Positions 11,885 through 23,112 of a stretch of DNA of 64,000 bases are shown here, in pieces (the first letter of the stretch is position 1; each line of letters starts with the position of its first letter). The position numbers and the translations under genes were made by a program. The stretch lies in contig QJPP01005254.1 of NCBI GenBank assembly GCA_003996215.1, forward strand, positions 38,907 to 102,906. Direction: 5' to 3'. This DNA is from Jaltomata sinuosa. Its lineage: Eukaryota; Streptophyta; Magnoliopsida; Solanales; Solanaceae. The notes under the pieces are model-generated. The model was given only the letters and a program-made list of their open reading frames with translations, had not been told where the DNA came from and did not search any database.

Positions 11885-12830
11885 TGAAAGTCCTTTGGAA
11901 CAAGTCTTGCCTCTAAGACAAATGTTATAGAACATCTCATAAATCAAGACACAATGAGGTAGTGCCAAGTCTTGCTCGTGGAGCATAACTTGTTGTTTGA
12001 AAATTCTTGAGCTAAGAGGCAAGACTTATAGAGCATCTCATAAATTAAGACACAATGAAGTAGTGTTAACTCTCGCCCATGGTGCATAACTTGTTTTTTG
12101 GGAGGCCCTTGGGCTAAGTCTTGCCTCTAAGGCAAACGTTATAGAGCATCTCGTGATCAAGACACAATGTGCTAGTGTCAACTCTTGCCAATGAGGCGTA
12201 ACTTGTTGTTTGAAAGTCTTTGAGCTAAGTCTTGCCTCTAAGGCAAGAGTTATAGAGCATCGCATAAATCAAGACACAATGTGGTAGTGTCAACTCTTGC
12301 CCATGGGGCGTAACTTGTTATTTGGAAGTCTTTGGGCTAAGTCTAGCCTCTTAGGCAAGCGTTATAGAGCATCTCATAAATCAAGCACAATGTGGTAGTG
12401 TCAACTCTTGCCCATGGGGCGTAACTTGTTGTTTGAAAGTCCTTGGGCTAAGTCTTGTCTCTAAGGCAAAAGTTATAGAATGTCTCATAAATCAAGACAC
12501 AATGAGGTAGTGTCAAGTCTTGCTCGTGGGGCATAACTTGTTGTTTGAAAATCCTTGAGCTAAGTCTTGCCTCTAAGGCAACAGTTATAGAGTATCTCAT
12601 AAATTAAGACGCAATGAAGTAGTGTGAACTCTTGCCCATGGAGCGTAACTTGTATTTTTTGAGAGGTCATTGGGCTAAGTCTTGCCTCTGAGGCAAGTGT
12701 TATAAAATATTTCATAAATCAAGACACAATGTACTAGTGTCAAGTCTTGCTGATGGGGCGTAATTTATTGTTTGGAAGTCCTTGGGGTAAGTCTTGCCTC
12801 TAAAGCAAGAGTTATAGAACATCTCATAAA
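11885..12830. repeat. ~112-bp tandem array, about eight copies
   Basis: Units carry AAGTCTTGCCTCTAAGGCAA, ATAGAGCATCTCATAAATCA, CAAGACACAATG and GGGGCGTAACTTGTTGTTTG in fixed order; spacing of the CGTAACTTGTT block is about 102-122 bp. CTTGCC-TCTAA-GGCAAG inside each unit is a short hairpin. The array forms the loop of the foldback element. Confidence 0.9.
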
Positions 12831-13190
12831 AAAAATAAAGGTCGACAAAAATGATTAAAAAAAAGAAAAGAAAAATTAAAAATCAAAGAAAAAATAAAGA
12901 AATAGAAGTTGAGAGAAAAAAAATAAAAATTGAGAAAAAAAGGAAAAACGAAGAGAAAAAAGACAAAACAAAAAATAAACGAAAAAAAAAGGTTGAGAAA
13001 AAAAGGAAAAACGAAGAGAAAAAAAGGAAAAACGAAGAAAAAAAAAGGAGAAAAAAATAGAATTAAGAGGAGAAAAGAAAAAAAAAGATTGAGAAAAAAG
13101 AAAAAAACGTAGAAGAAAGAATAAAAAAAATAAAAAAAAATAAAGGTTGAGAAAAAAAGAAAAAAAAAGATAAAAGAAAAAATAAAACAA

Positions 13191-13453
13191 CAACACAACA
13201 ACAACATACCCAGTGTATTCCCACAGCGTGGGGTCTGGGGAGGGTAGAGTGTACGCAGACCATACCACTACCTCAGAGGTGAGGTAGAGAGGCTGTTTCC
13301 GATAGACCCCCGGCTCAAGACAGAACAGTCTAAAAATAGGCTAAAAAGGACGTAACAATGATACAGGATAAAAAACAAGATAAAACTACAAGAGACGATA
13401 GGAAGTAATATGTAGTAACAAACAACATACAGAAACAGAGCACTGCCATAAAA
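13191..13453 (-). mobile_element. SINE with perfect 19-bp target duplication
   Basis: Contains the same conserved 3' block as the copy at 6022 (CCCAGTGTATTCCCAC, TACGCAGACCATACC, GGTAGAGAGGCTGTTTCC) ending in a (CAA)n tail at 13191, plus about 130 bp of extra 5' sequence. The direct repeat AAAAGAAAAAATAAAACAA lies at 13172-13190 and 13454-13472. No clear Pol III B box is visible in the 5' part, so the head may be degenerate or of another SINE family sharing this tail. Confidence 0.85.
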
Positions 13454-13789
13454 AAAAGAAAAAATAAAACAAACAATAAAAAAGAGAAAAAGAAATAAAT
13501 ATAAAAGTTGAGAGACAAATGAACATTGAGAGTTGTTTAAAAATATTTGAGGTATAGAGGGGCCAAAAGGTAGTTGTTCTATACATAAAAACAAGGAAGA
13601 CTATTTTTGTAAGACCATTTTTATGAGGGGCAAAAATGCAAAGTCACTCCCTTTGAGGGGCATTTGTGTAGTTGTCCCCACTCAATCGTCTGCATAATAC
13701 TCATAAAGTCTCTAATAACCCGGCCCATTATCGATCTAAATACACTTTCTCCCTAGGATTAATTACTTGAGCGATTATCTTTTAATAAA

Positions 13790-14155
13790 TAATTACTATT
13801 TTTTAAATATACTTTTTATTTATTACCATCTACAACAATACATAACAATACTATGATAAATTTACACTATGTATTAAAAATGAATTATGCATGCAATATA
13901 GACGTATTATAAGTGTCTTAAAATGTATTATGCTTGTTTGGTAAGAAATCTGCAGTATGTATTATAAGTGTCTTAAAGTGTGTGATGAATGGATTATCCA
14001 TGAATAAAACTTGTATTATATGTGTTTTATAATTTGTTCTCTGCAATATGTATTAAAAATGTATGATGCATATATTATAAGTATCAAGTGGAAAAAAAAA
14101 TATTACAATAAATGATGAATATTTTCTTAATATAGCATATTTATGTAAGTTTCCC
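13790..14155 (+). repeat. Dispersed AT-rich repeat, copy 1
   Basis: Reverse-complement match of 46430-46810 (shared landmarks include ATAATACAAGTTTTATTCAT, TTATGCATGCAATAT and TTCTTAATATAGCATAT in this copy's orientation). About 370 bp, MITE-sized, with no coding capacity. Surrounding 13680-14425 is otherwise AT-rich, with a GGGGTGTCAAT hAT-type terminus near 14238. Confidence 0.65.
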
Positions 14156-15224
14156 TCCTCCCTACTCTAGCATCCACTCTGAGAGAACTCAACTGCAAAA
14201 CAACTAATAGCATATCTCCTTCTAGGCCAACCTCATAGGGGTGTCAATAGTTTTTAAAAATCGATTAAATCGATCGAATCGAAGTATATTAAAGCGATTT
14301 TTAGGTTTTTTTAAGAAAAAATTAAGGATTTTAATATTAATCTATAATCATATTGAATAATTAGGATAAGTTTTATATTTTATAAAAAATATCAAAAAAA
14401 ATTTGAATCGAACCGATTTTATATATCTATATATACTTAAAAGCAAGAAAGTTTTGCCTAAAATTTTGCCAAGTGGCAGTCTATGATAACGCCATGTGTT
14501 AGTTTTAAGACAAATTAGTTAAAGTTAGGTAGTAATTAGTTATAGGACAAAATTTGTATACATCTTTTAAAATGTCTATTTTTTAAAATATACTGATTTA
14601 CAATTAAAAAAATATAAAATCTGCATAAACATGCACAATAGTAGGTTAATACTAAACAATATGTCCAAATTAAAAATTAAAAATTTAATAAAAGCAACTT
14701 ATTATTATAAAGCCAAATTTAAAAGGAGTTATTATTTTATACTTTAATCTCTTTGAAGTTGTCAAAATTAAAGATTATAAATATTATTTGAAACATAAAA
14801 CCTATTATTATTACTTATGTTATTCAAACTTTTACTTATGTGAGGATTTATAAATATTATTGTACATAATCTGCACAATTTTTTTTCTTTGTAATATAAA
14901 AAAAAGCAATTATGAATTTTGAATTTAGTGTGATAAAAGTTTTAAAAACTTACATTTGGATAACTTTTCATTCCCCATTTCTCTCCTTTCTAGCAACTAT
15001 TCCTTCGTTATAGCAAAGTGATTTGTCTACACAGGAATTCATATATAATAAAAGTTCAAATAATAGAAACTTTAAAAATTTCTACACGTTTTATTTATAA
15101 AAAGTTTGAAACGTAAATTCATATATATTAAAATTTCCAAAAAAATAAAAACTTTAAAAACGTCTATAATCTCTACACTTTAAAAGTCATTATTGTTTAT
15201 CACTTCTTTTTTTTTCATTATCTT

Positions 15225-15256
<32 letters not shown>

Positions 15257-15434
15257 CTTTAATTCTTTTTACTGTTGTTTTAGTTATTTACATATTTTTA
15301 TATATATAGATTTTTATTCTCTTTTCTTTTTAAATAACCAATTTTACATGTTGCTAATGTTAATTTTTTTTCGGACTCTAATTTTCTCTACAAATTGCAT
15401 TGATGAATTTACTTTTTTGGTCTTTTTTTTAAAT

Positions 15435-16332
15435 GGAGAAGGGCTTAAAATAACCTTCAATATAGGGAATGGAACAAAAATACCCTTCTTCCAAAATACT
15501 CTTTCATCCACCTATATGAACCTATAATACCCTTTTCTTTAACAAATCTTTTAAGAAGAATAATTAATTCTTTTTATTAAATACGTGACAACCTCTAATT
15601 AGCTGAAATTTAAATTAACCAAATATAATAATTTCTCCTAATCAAACTCGGATCCAACCTAATCTACCCGATCCACTTATATAATTCACCTGACCCATAT
15701 CTTATCAAATAAGGGGAAAACCCTTCTAAACAAATTCAATTACTTCGTGCAAATTGGAGGCGACTCTTTATTTTTAGGGGAAAAAATACGATGAAGCGAG
15801 CGGATTGGATTGAATTTGTGCGAATTAAAAATAAATTGAGCTAAAATGATAGATAAATTGCTAAATCCTTCAATTACCTATTTACAGTTTATCCTTTACT
15901 TTAGATGCTTAGACTTCGATTTCATTGAGCATATTTTTCATATCAAAACTCTTATGTTTATTAGTGAATACGAAGGAATAATGGATACTGATGTCAGTTC
16001 ATCGTGTTTTGCATAAAGTAATTGGATTTATTTAGAAGGGTTTTTCCCTTATTTGATAAGATATGGGTCAAGTGAATTATAAGTGGGTCAGATAGATTAG
16101 GTTAGATCCGGGTTTGATTAGGAAAAAATATTATTTTTGGGTTAATTTAAATTTCAGCCAATTAGAGGCTGCCACATATTTAATGAAAAGAATCAATTCT
16201 TCTTCTTAAAAAATTTGTTAAAGAAAAAGGTATTATAGGTCCATATAGGTGGATGAAAGGGTATTTTGGAGCCTAAAGGTGGAAGAAGAGTATTTTTGTT
16301 CCATTTCCTATACTTGAAGGGTATTTTAGGCC
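15435..16332. mobile_element. MITE with ~310-bp terminal inverted repeats
   Basis: The left arm (15435-15750) and right arm (16010-16332) are inverted copies (left AATACCCTTTTCTTTAACAA; right TTGTTAAAGAAAAAGGTATT). It is flanked by TTTTTTAAAT at 15425-15434 and 16333-16342, a 10-bp direct repeat; the matching uninterrupted site is near 16515-16526. Long arms and a 9-10 bp duplication point to a Mutator-like MITE. No coding capacity. Confidence 0.75.
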
Positions 16333-16585
16333 TTTTTTAAATAACATTTAAAATTTGAAAATTGTATCAATTTATACTAATTAGAATCCTTATTGGTTGA
16401 AAGGTTATATTCTAATTCTACATGCTAAAATAAAGGAACACATTTTTTCTTTTTTAAAAAAATTGACTCTAATTTTCTCTGCAAATTGCATTGATGGATT
16501 TACTTTTTTGGACTCTTTTTTAAAAACATTTGAAATTTGAAAATTGCATAAATTTATACTAATTAGAATCCTTATTGGTTGAAAG

Positions 16586-17428
16586 TAGGGGTGTCAAATG
16601 GGCGGGTTGGGCTGAAATTAGAATGATTTAAATGGGTTGAATTATAATTCGGTTGGGTCATGACCCGTCCAAATTTACTTTGGGTTGAATTGAGTTGGGT
16701 TAAATTGGGTTAAAAATTGGGTTGAATCATGACCCGCTTAATTTGACCCGTTTAATCTAATCAATACTACTACTTATATTAACATATTTTTGTACTTTGG
16801 TATCCCCCCTCCACCACATCCACCCCACTCAAAATTCATTTTTTTAATTTTTATTTTAAAAAAATATTTAAAAAAGTAATATTTTTGGTACCCCCAGCCC
16901 TCCCGCCACCCTCAGTCCCCCTACTCCCACCAGCTCCACCCCACCCAAAACTCAATTTTTTAATTTTAATTTATTTTTATTTTTAAAAAAGTAATATTTT
17001 TGGTACATCCCCCCCTAGTCCCCCTCCCACCCCACCCCTACCCCCACCACCTCCACCCCACCCAAAACTCAATTTTTTAATTTTTATTTTTAAAAAAAAA
17101 TAAAATAAAAATATTTTTGGTACATTCCCCCCCTCCCCCCACACCCCCAACCTACTTCCTAGAAAATATTTTCTACTCTCTAATCAAAAATAAAAAAAAT
17201 ATTTTTTAAAAAATGTGTTCTCACTCATCAATCAAATAGTAGAAAATATTTTTCAAAAAAGAAGCGGGTTGAAGTTGAGATATAATTGAGTTCAACTCAA
17301 GATTATTTTAAATGGGTTGAACTCAAATGAATTGAAAGTTGACCCAATATCAAATTATCATGAACCCAACCCATAAGATTCTGGGTGAATTGGTCGGGTT
17401 ATGTATTATTGGGTTCATTTTGACACCC
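16586..17428. mobile_element. hAT-type MITE with C-rich internal repeats
   Basis: Starts TAGGGGTGTCAAATGGGCGG and ends TTCATTTTGACACCC, with GGGTTGAA-rich subterminal arms. GAAAG borders both ends (16581-16585 and 17429-17433), the visible part of a target duplication. The core repeats about four times a block of CACCCC/CTCCACC tracts followed by poly-T/A and ATTTTTGGTAC at ~100-bp spacing. Confidence 0.7.
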
Positions 17429-17490
17429 GAAAGGTTATATTCTAATCCTACATGCTAAAATAAAGGAACAAGTTTATTATTTTTAAAAAT

Positions 17491-18104
17491 AAAAATAGAA
17501 TAGAAAAAGATAAAATGAGTAAAAGAGAACAAAAAAAATTAAAAAATTAACTAACCTAAACCAACCCAAACACACGTTTCTGCCTAAAAAAAGGGCTGAA
17601 TATAAGTATCCCACACCCATGATTTCATCCACGTCTAATGAATTAGAAGTGGTTACGTACAAATTAACTTCCAAAATTTGAATTGGTAATCTGTAAATCA
17701 ACTTTCAAAATTCGAATTAGAAGTATATACAACTTCTTATCCCCATTTCTCCTAAAAAATAGAACAAGTATTTTAAAATATAAAATCTAAAAATAAAGGT
17801 TCAGTTTCAATTTCTAAATTTAAAAGGTACTGTCTTCATCATTCTATGGAAACCGCTTCATATTTTTCTTCCTTTCAATTTTTACTTCGCTTCAATACTT
17901 TGTTGTCTCTAAAATGTTCTTGCATAATACTAAGTGCTCAGCGTAGCAAGGTGGATACCTTTTTTCTTTGAGTGACAAATTATTTTGATGCATGATTAAT
18001 CGCATATTTGTGAAATAGTTTCTCCCTTAGAGTATAACTCTAACCCTTTATTTTACTCTTTTTTTCCATTTGCGCATTTATGTTTGTTGCTGATGTACCT
18101 TAGC
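17491..18104. other. AT-rich non-coding sequence
   Basis: No gene, repeat or structured element recognised. A pyrimidine-rich patch near 17870-17920 could be leader sequence of the exon fragments that follow, but nothing proves it. Confidence 0.4.
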
Positions 18105-18609
18105 AGTGATTGAGAGTCCCAAAGATGCAAAGTCGAATGCACAGATGGAGTAGCGGCTGAACAGTGAGTATTATATTTTCATAATATAATTACGTATACT
18201 TATAGATAGATGGCAACATTGAGCTCTAGGACGAATTTATTTTCCTAGATTCTCTTTTACTCGAATTTGCATTAAGATTTTATCTATATTTGGATGAATT
18301 GACCATAAAAAAGTAATTTATCAATAAGTTGAGTTTTAAAAGTTTACATTTTCTCTTATTTTATTGATATTGTCATCTTTCTACTTCAGTCAATCATATT
18401 TTTGTAGATAAGTACTTTTAACTCAAATTAATTTCATGAAATTGGTTGAGAAAAATTTATTCACAGGTTAATGCTGCAAAGATACTAATGCCACACAAGC
18501 TACATTCAAAGCTTTTGAATGTTGCTTTCAAAGTTTTAAATTCAGATGGTATTCGTGAACGATATGAAGAATTTGGTGATAAAGTTTGGATGAAATTTGC
18601 GGACAATAT
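18105..18609 (+). pseudogene. Two exon-like fragments of an unrecognised host gene
   Basis: Fragment 1 (about 18105-18167) lies between TAGCAG and GTGAGT and would read VIESPKDAKSNAQME, then TAG, then RLN. Fragment 2 (18475-18609) follows TTTATTCACAG and precedes GTAAAA and reads VNAAKILMPHKLHSKLLN... followed by NSDGIRERYEEFGDKVW...; codon use and splice borders look genuine. I do not recognise the family. The in-frame stop and the absence of other exons argue for a gene relic or a fragment captured by a transposon. About 45 residues of fragment 2 are amphipathic and likely helical. Confidence 0.4.
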
Positions 18610-20639
18610 AGTAAAAGCTTCGATGTTGGTCTTTCTGTTATAACATACTCCCCATCAACTGTTATATGATGCTCAAGTTTTAATACGGACAAACATGTCA
18701 TATGGAAGTGAGACATAATGATGGTTATCCTATAAATTCATTATTTGAAACATATTCATGAGAAAAATCCTTGATATTTGTAATTACTGATGTGGATTCA
18801 TGACAAATTAAGTGGTGTTACTTTGTTTTATTGGTCATTAATAATACCAAAAAAAGAAGTAACTTAATATGATTGGGTCATGAACTGCATCAGGTGATCG
18901 AGAATACTATATCTAATATCAATGTATATATATTTTTATGTTTAATTTAACTTTATTATTATTATTATTATATTATTTTATTGTTTATGAATTATAACTT
19001 ACATTATATTTATCTTTTGTCATAGTTATAACTAAGAAATCTGGAGTGTTCATAGATATGATGTGTATAAAATATCTCTCAAATGTGAAATGACTGTTTA
19101 AAAAAATGAACAAGGAATAACCATGAATATACAAGAGTTCTCTTATTTGATATTATTTACTATCTTAGGACAAGAGTTCTCTTATTTGACATTGTTCACT
19201 ATTTTAGGAGTACTGCGAAAAAAGAGATTATTTTGTGTTATGTATTTTGTTTGCTTTTTTATCCCCCCCCCCCCCCCCTGGTCCGCTTTGTTTGTATGCA
19301 TATTTTATTTTATATATAAACTATATAGATTAGCATTTTTCGAAAAAAATGTATTCATGTTGTAGATGATACCATATAATTAATATCTTCTAATAAATTG
19401 AGTCAAAATAAATGAATCTCATGAAACATAATTAAATCTTTCATATAAGATATTTAATAACTAAAATTGATAGTCATAATTCAATATAAAAAATTAAAGA
19501 GAAGAAAATTTTGATTTTTTATTACAATATAATACAAAAGAAAAATATAAAGTGACTTTGACAATATAATAAAATTAAACAGTGAAAAATGTAATCAAAA
19601 AAATGAGGAACACAAAAATTATTAAATGAATGTATGATATATTCATTTACTTTAAAATAAACAAATAAATAAATATTTGATCAAGTATTCAATAAATCAA
19701 ATCAAATTATAATTTTAAAAAATAAAATAACTGTCAAGTAACTTTTTACAGTGATCGAAGAAATTTTAACATTATGTATAATAAAGTGTAGTTGTTAATG
19801 AAGTTTTTGATGGCAAAACTTTATTCACACTCGGAGTTTACATTAGTCAATATATAGTTATAAGTATCTTTCTTTTCAACAATTTGGATGAACTTTTTCT
19901 TTTATCTTGATAAATAATTTTATGAAATCAACAAACTCTGAATTATTTTATTGCATATAACATAAAATCTGCAGGTAACTAATGATAGAGAAAATAATTT
20001 TTCTTTCATGTTGGCCTTTTAATAAACAATCGTGGCATGGATCAAATCATTTAAAATTTTCAATTGATAAAATAATTTTTTTTAATATAATCAAGCAAAT
20101 AAAATAATAGTTTTTCATAATTTTCTTCGCAACTTGGGTGACAAATAGTTGTGAATATGTATGGTGTCTTTTGATCCATTTCATCATCACAAAGTATTTT
20201 TCATTTTTCAAGTCCATCAACGTTTTATTCTGCCATTGATTCTTTTTCTTAAAAATTCTTTAGTTAATGATTTTATAGAATATCAAATTATGTAATTAAT
20301 CTTTATTTTTTATAAATATTGTATGTGAAATCAATTGATGATAATTTGAAGGTGATATTTAAGCGATAATGATTATAGTTCATTAGAATTTATTACTTCT
20401 CTATTTGTTATGGTCTATTACGCATGATTGAATGAGCAAAATTTATCCTCAATATTTTGATTATAAGGTACTAACATTGAGAGTGAATGGAGTATGGGCC
20501 TTTTTTTAATGAATTTGTTCTCAAAATATTTTGATTACATGAAAATCGAAACATGAGTGAAAAGAGCATGTAATTTTCAAGACTAAAGAAGTTCATAGAT
20601 TATAAAAAAAATAAAGAGTACCAAAAGAGACAGGATCAA
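18610..20639. other. AT-rich non-coding sequence
   Basis: No gene recognised. It holds a short local duplication (CAAGAGTTCTCTTATTTGA twice, 19130-19190) and a C16 homopolymer at 19263-19278. The rest is low-complexity A/T sequence of unknown origin. Confidence 0.5.
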
Positions 20640-21161
20640 TGACCTAGCGGTAGTCCGCCTAGTCAAGGATCAAGCAGTTCAGCATCCTTAGGTAGTTCAA
20701 CTACATAAGAATTGAAATATACAAGAATTTTAGGCATAGTTTCTCAGACTACATGGTGATAATTTTTACCCGAGAAAAGGACCTGTCTTATTGAGCCCAT
20801 GTGTCTGGTAGTTCTAACCGGGTAAATAGCGCCCTACTTTTCACTCCTTTTCGGGCTGAAGACCACGGCTGGACAGACGGAGCCACTAAGGCAAAGCCAA
20901 TAAGAGTAGTAGTAGATCCGACTGTACCTCGATCTCAGAACCAAGTCGAGAAACCATACTAAAATTCCTTAACATTTAAATAAAGCTTAGATCCGTTCAT
21001 GGTCTATATAGGAGAGAAGTTAATTATTCGACATAGATATAAGATCTTTAGCCGGACATAGTCCTGGCTAGGAGAGACATTACTAAAATAAAAGATAGAA
21101 AGAAATTACTAACCTCGAACGTTCGTCACCAAAGTCTATATTCTGAAGAACTGGTCGAATT

Positions 21162-21175
21162 TTTATTTATTTATT
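21162..21175 (-). terminator. Pararetroviral poly(A) signal cluster
   Basis: Three overlapping AATAAA hexamers on the minus strand, about 165 nt downstream of the TATA box. Position fits the family's RNA 3'-end signal. Confidence 0.55.
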
Positions 21176-21226
21176 GGATCTCGGAATAGTGCTTCAAAGT
21201 GAAAGCTTTTACAATAATTTACAAAC

Positions 21227-21230
<4 letters not shown>

Positions 21231-21294
<64 letters not shown>
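21231..21294. repeat. (AG)32 microsatellite in the pararetroviral leader
   Basis: Sixty-four bases of pure AG on the plus strand, (CT)n in the viral RNA sense, starting roughly 40 nt downstream of the TATA box, thus at or just after the predicted transcription start. Confidence 0.97.
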
Positions 21295-21296
<2 letters not shown>

Positions 21297-21335
21297 CTAT
21301 TTTTTCTGATGCCCTAAAAAAATGAAAGACAATCT

Positions 21336-21343
21336 TATTTATA
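21336..21343 (-). promoter_or_regulatory. TATA box of the pararetroviral promoter
   Basis: TATAAATA on the minus strand, about 135 nt after the end of the last ORF. It is the only good TATA match in the intergenic region in the correct position and orientation. Confidence 0.6.
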
Positions 21344-21476
21344 CAAGAATTTAAAAACATAAGGTATCTTTGTACAACAATAATGGATCCCATCTGTTCC
21401 CTAAATAGTGTATCTACTATTGAACAACAGTGTATCTACTGTTTGTGGCATTATTGTTGTAAAGACGCTTTGATCT

Positions 21477-22877
21477 CTATTTTTCTTTTTCTTTCATCTT
21501 TCGGAGGAAATCTTCCGCCATTTTCAGAGTATCTTCTGACCCCGTTGTTTCTGTAGGTTGAGCTTCCTGTATATCTTCTGGGGCGTCGTCGCTGGTTTCA
21601 CTTCGCATAGAAGTGTCTGATTTCTCATATTGAGTAAGGTTCAGAAGCAGACTTCTCTTGACTTCTTCTAAGTAGCTATTGATCATGACTTCTTTATCTC
21701 CATCTTGAACACAGATTCTTTTGGCAATGTGCCTAACTGAGCTATCCGTGACTATCTCCTTTTGGGGAGAAGTACTATATTCATTAATTTTATTTTCAAT
21801 AAAATCTATCAGTTCCTATCCAAATAACGTTTTAGTCTTTGGATCTTTCTTCATTAATTTATCCCAAAAATTATTATAAAAGACCCTGTATAAGCAAGGG
21901 ATTTGTTCTTCTGTGAATCCTACTTCTGGGGTCCATTTGTGAATCCAAGGGATAGAGAATTCGATGAAGAAATATATCTGATCTATTTTGTCTAGCCAAC
22001 AGATATGATCTGTGTTGTATAACTCGTTAAGGTTCGGGGAAACTTTAACCCATTCCTTGTATAACTTTAAAAATGAATCCGGTAATATCTTTATAGTCGG
22101 ACCATGGTATGACCACTAGTTTAAAAATCAATTAGGAATTGGTCCTGCAAATATCTTTGCACAATTTTTTACGAACCAGGTATGCTTATGCTTCTCATTA
22201 TTATAATAGAGAACCTTGTGAAAGGCATTAACATAGTCCCAATAAGTGAAATTCATAGAAACCTTATTTAGGATAATCTGCCTTTCTTTCATTGTGGACA
22301 TACCCCAATCTTCGATGGATATGATTTGTTTAACAATCATTTTGGAGAAGTTATAAACATTCTCGCTGGTGTTGTATCCTGAGAAGTGCTGAAATTCAAC
22401 ACTACCCGTATTTATCAAAATGGTTTCGTAATAAGATCGGGTTTTGTATGACTCACCCGGAAAATATAATCCATTAATTAAGCATCGCTGAAATATCTTC
22501 CAGGGTTCTTCTTTTCTCTGGATTTCAGAGTTTTCTAAAAGAAATATCATTTCTTTCTTTGCTACCTTCTCAAAAGATTTGATATCATCAATATCTTCTT
22601 TAGCTATAGAGGCAAATGTATCACCTTGCTTCTGAGATAAATACTCCTTTAATTGCTCGTACAATGGGCTATTTTCTGGAATATCTTCCAGATGTACTGA
22701 TGAGGACGCTGCTCTTTGAGCATTTTTTGGGTTTATCAAACTCATTCCTCCCTGTTGTAGTATAATGTTAGAAGAGGATCCGTATGATAATCCTGACGAT
22801 GATGCTCCAAATGATCTTCCCCTACCTCGTGGGTTATTACCCCTGCCTCATCCTTTGGTTACCCAAGGAGGGTCCAT
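21477..22877 (-). pseudogene. Pararetroviral transactivator/inclusion-body-type ORF, broken
   Basis: Last ORF of the viral genome, in the position of the caulimovirid transactivator (TAV), which supports translation of polycistronic viral RNA and forms inclusion bodies. One frame runs from ATG at 22877 (or 22886) to 21477, about 466 codons, interrupted by stops at 22848-22850, 22128-22130, 22116-22118 and 21816-21818. The longest uninterrupted part (22128-22745) has 205 codons and includes a W-rich block (KHKHTWFVKNCAKIF). The C-terminus is acidic then lysine-rich. Assignment rests on position, length and general resemblance; exact function is inferred. Confidence 0.7.
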
Positions 22878-22899
22878 TCTGCACATAAAACAATTTGTT

Positions 22900-23112
22900 T
22901 TATTCAAATACCTCATAATATAAATCATAGTAATTACGATAGTAATTGTCGAAGTCGATGATTTCTTCAATATTATGAATAACGAAGTCATCTGTTACCA
23001 TATTATCTATAATTTTCCACAGGATAATTTTTTGTAGGTCTCGATTGAGAGGAAGTACCTTTAACACTGTAATTAAAGCTTTATCAGTAAAGAAAGGAGA
23101 CAAAAAACTCAT
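22900..23112 (-). CDS. Small pararetroviral ORF overlapping the end of pol
   Basis: Seventy codons starting MSFLSPFF, opening with ATG that overlaps the pol stop codon (ATGA arrangement at 23109-23112). It is rich in Asp, Tyr and Ile toward its end (YYRNYYDLYYEVFE). The transactivator-type ORF begins 14-23 nt after its stop, in another frame. It may be a real small viral gene or the displaced N-terminus of the next ORF. No function is assigned. Confidence 0.5.
   Translation of the reverse strand: MSFLSPFFTDKALITVLKVLPLNRDLQKIILWKIIDNMVTDDFVIHNIEEIIDFDNYYRNYYDLYYEVFE

Larger units (their letters stand above)
11361..13679. mobile_element. Foldback / MULE-like element with low-complexity arms
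   Basis: The left arm (about 11361-11800) and right arm (about 12830-13679) are imperfect inverted copies: GGTCTTC...AATATATAGAAC...CATGTTCATTTGTCTCTCAA on the left is mirrored by GTTCTATACAT and TTGAGAGACAAATGAACATTG on the right. Each arm contains a 300-360 bp run of nearly pure pyrimidine (left) or purine (right). ACTCAAT occurs immediately outside both ends (11354-11360, 13680-13686) and may be part of a ~9-bp target duplication. The loop is a tandem array and a SINE is nested in the right arm. No transposase. Confidence 0.65.
15375..17490. repeat. ~180-bp tandem duplication, each copy hit by a different MITE
   Basis: Copy 1 is 15375-15434 plus 16343-16464; copy 2 is 16465-16585 plus 17429-17490. 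Both run from GACTCTAATTTTCTCT through TTTGAAAATTG and ATTAGAATCCTTATTGGTTG to AAAATAAAGGAACA. Copy 1 is interrupted by the MITE at 15435-16332 and copy 2 by the MITE at 16586-17428, so each copy supplies the empty site for the other. Confidence 0.8.
20640..21476 (-). promoter_or_regulatory. Pararetroviral intergenic region: promoter and leader
   Basis: Downstream of the last ORF (minus strand) comes TATAAATA at 21336-21343, then a (CT)32 tract, overlapping AATAAA poly(A) signals at 21162-21175, and several hundred bases of leader. A poly(A) signal 150-190 nt after the TATA box is typical of plant pararetroviruses, which make a terminally redundant RNA. No second tRNA-Met primer site is visible here, so the copy has one genome length at most. 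Confidence 0.7.

Noticed and set aside
11885..12830. Possible satellite or CRISPR array
   Set aside because: Units are contiguous and homologous along their full length and form the loop of a foldback element.
17483..17701. 72-codon minus-strand frame
   Set aside because: AT-rich, no similarity, spans the end of a tandem duplication.
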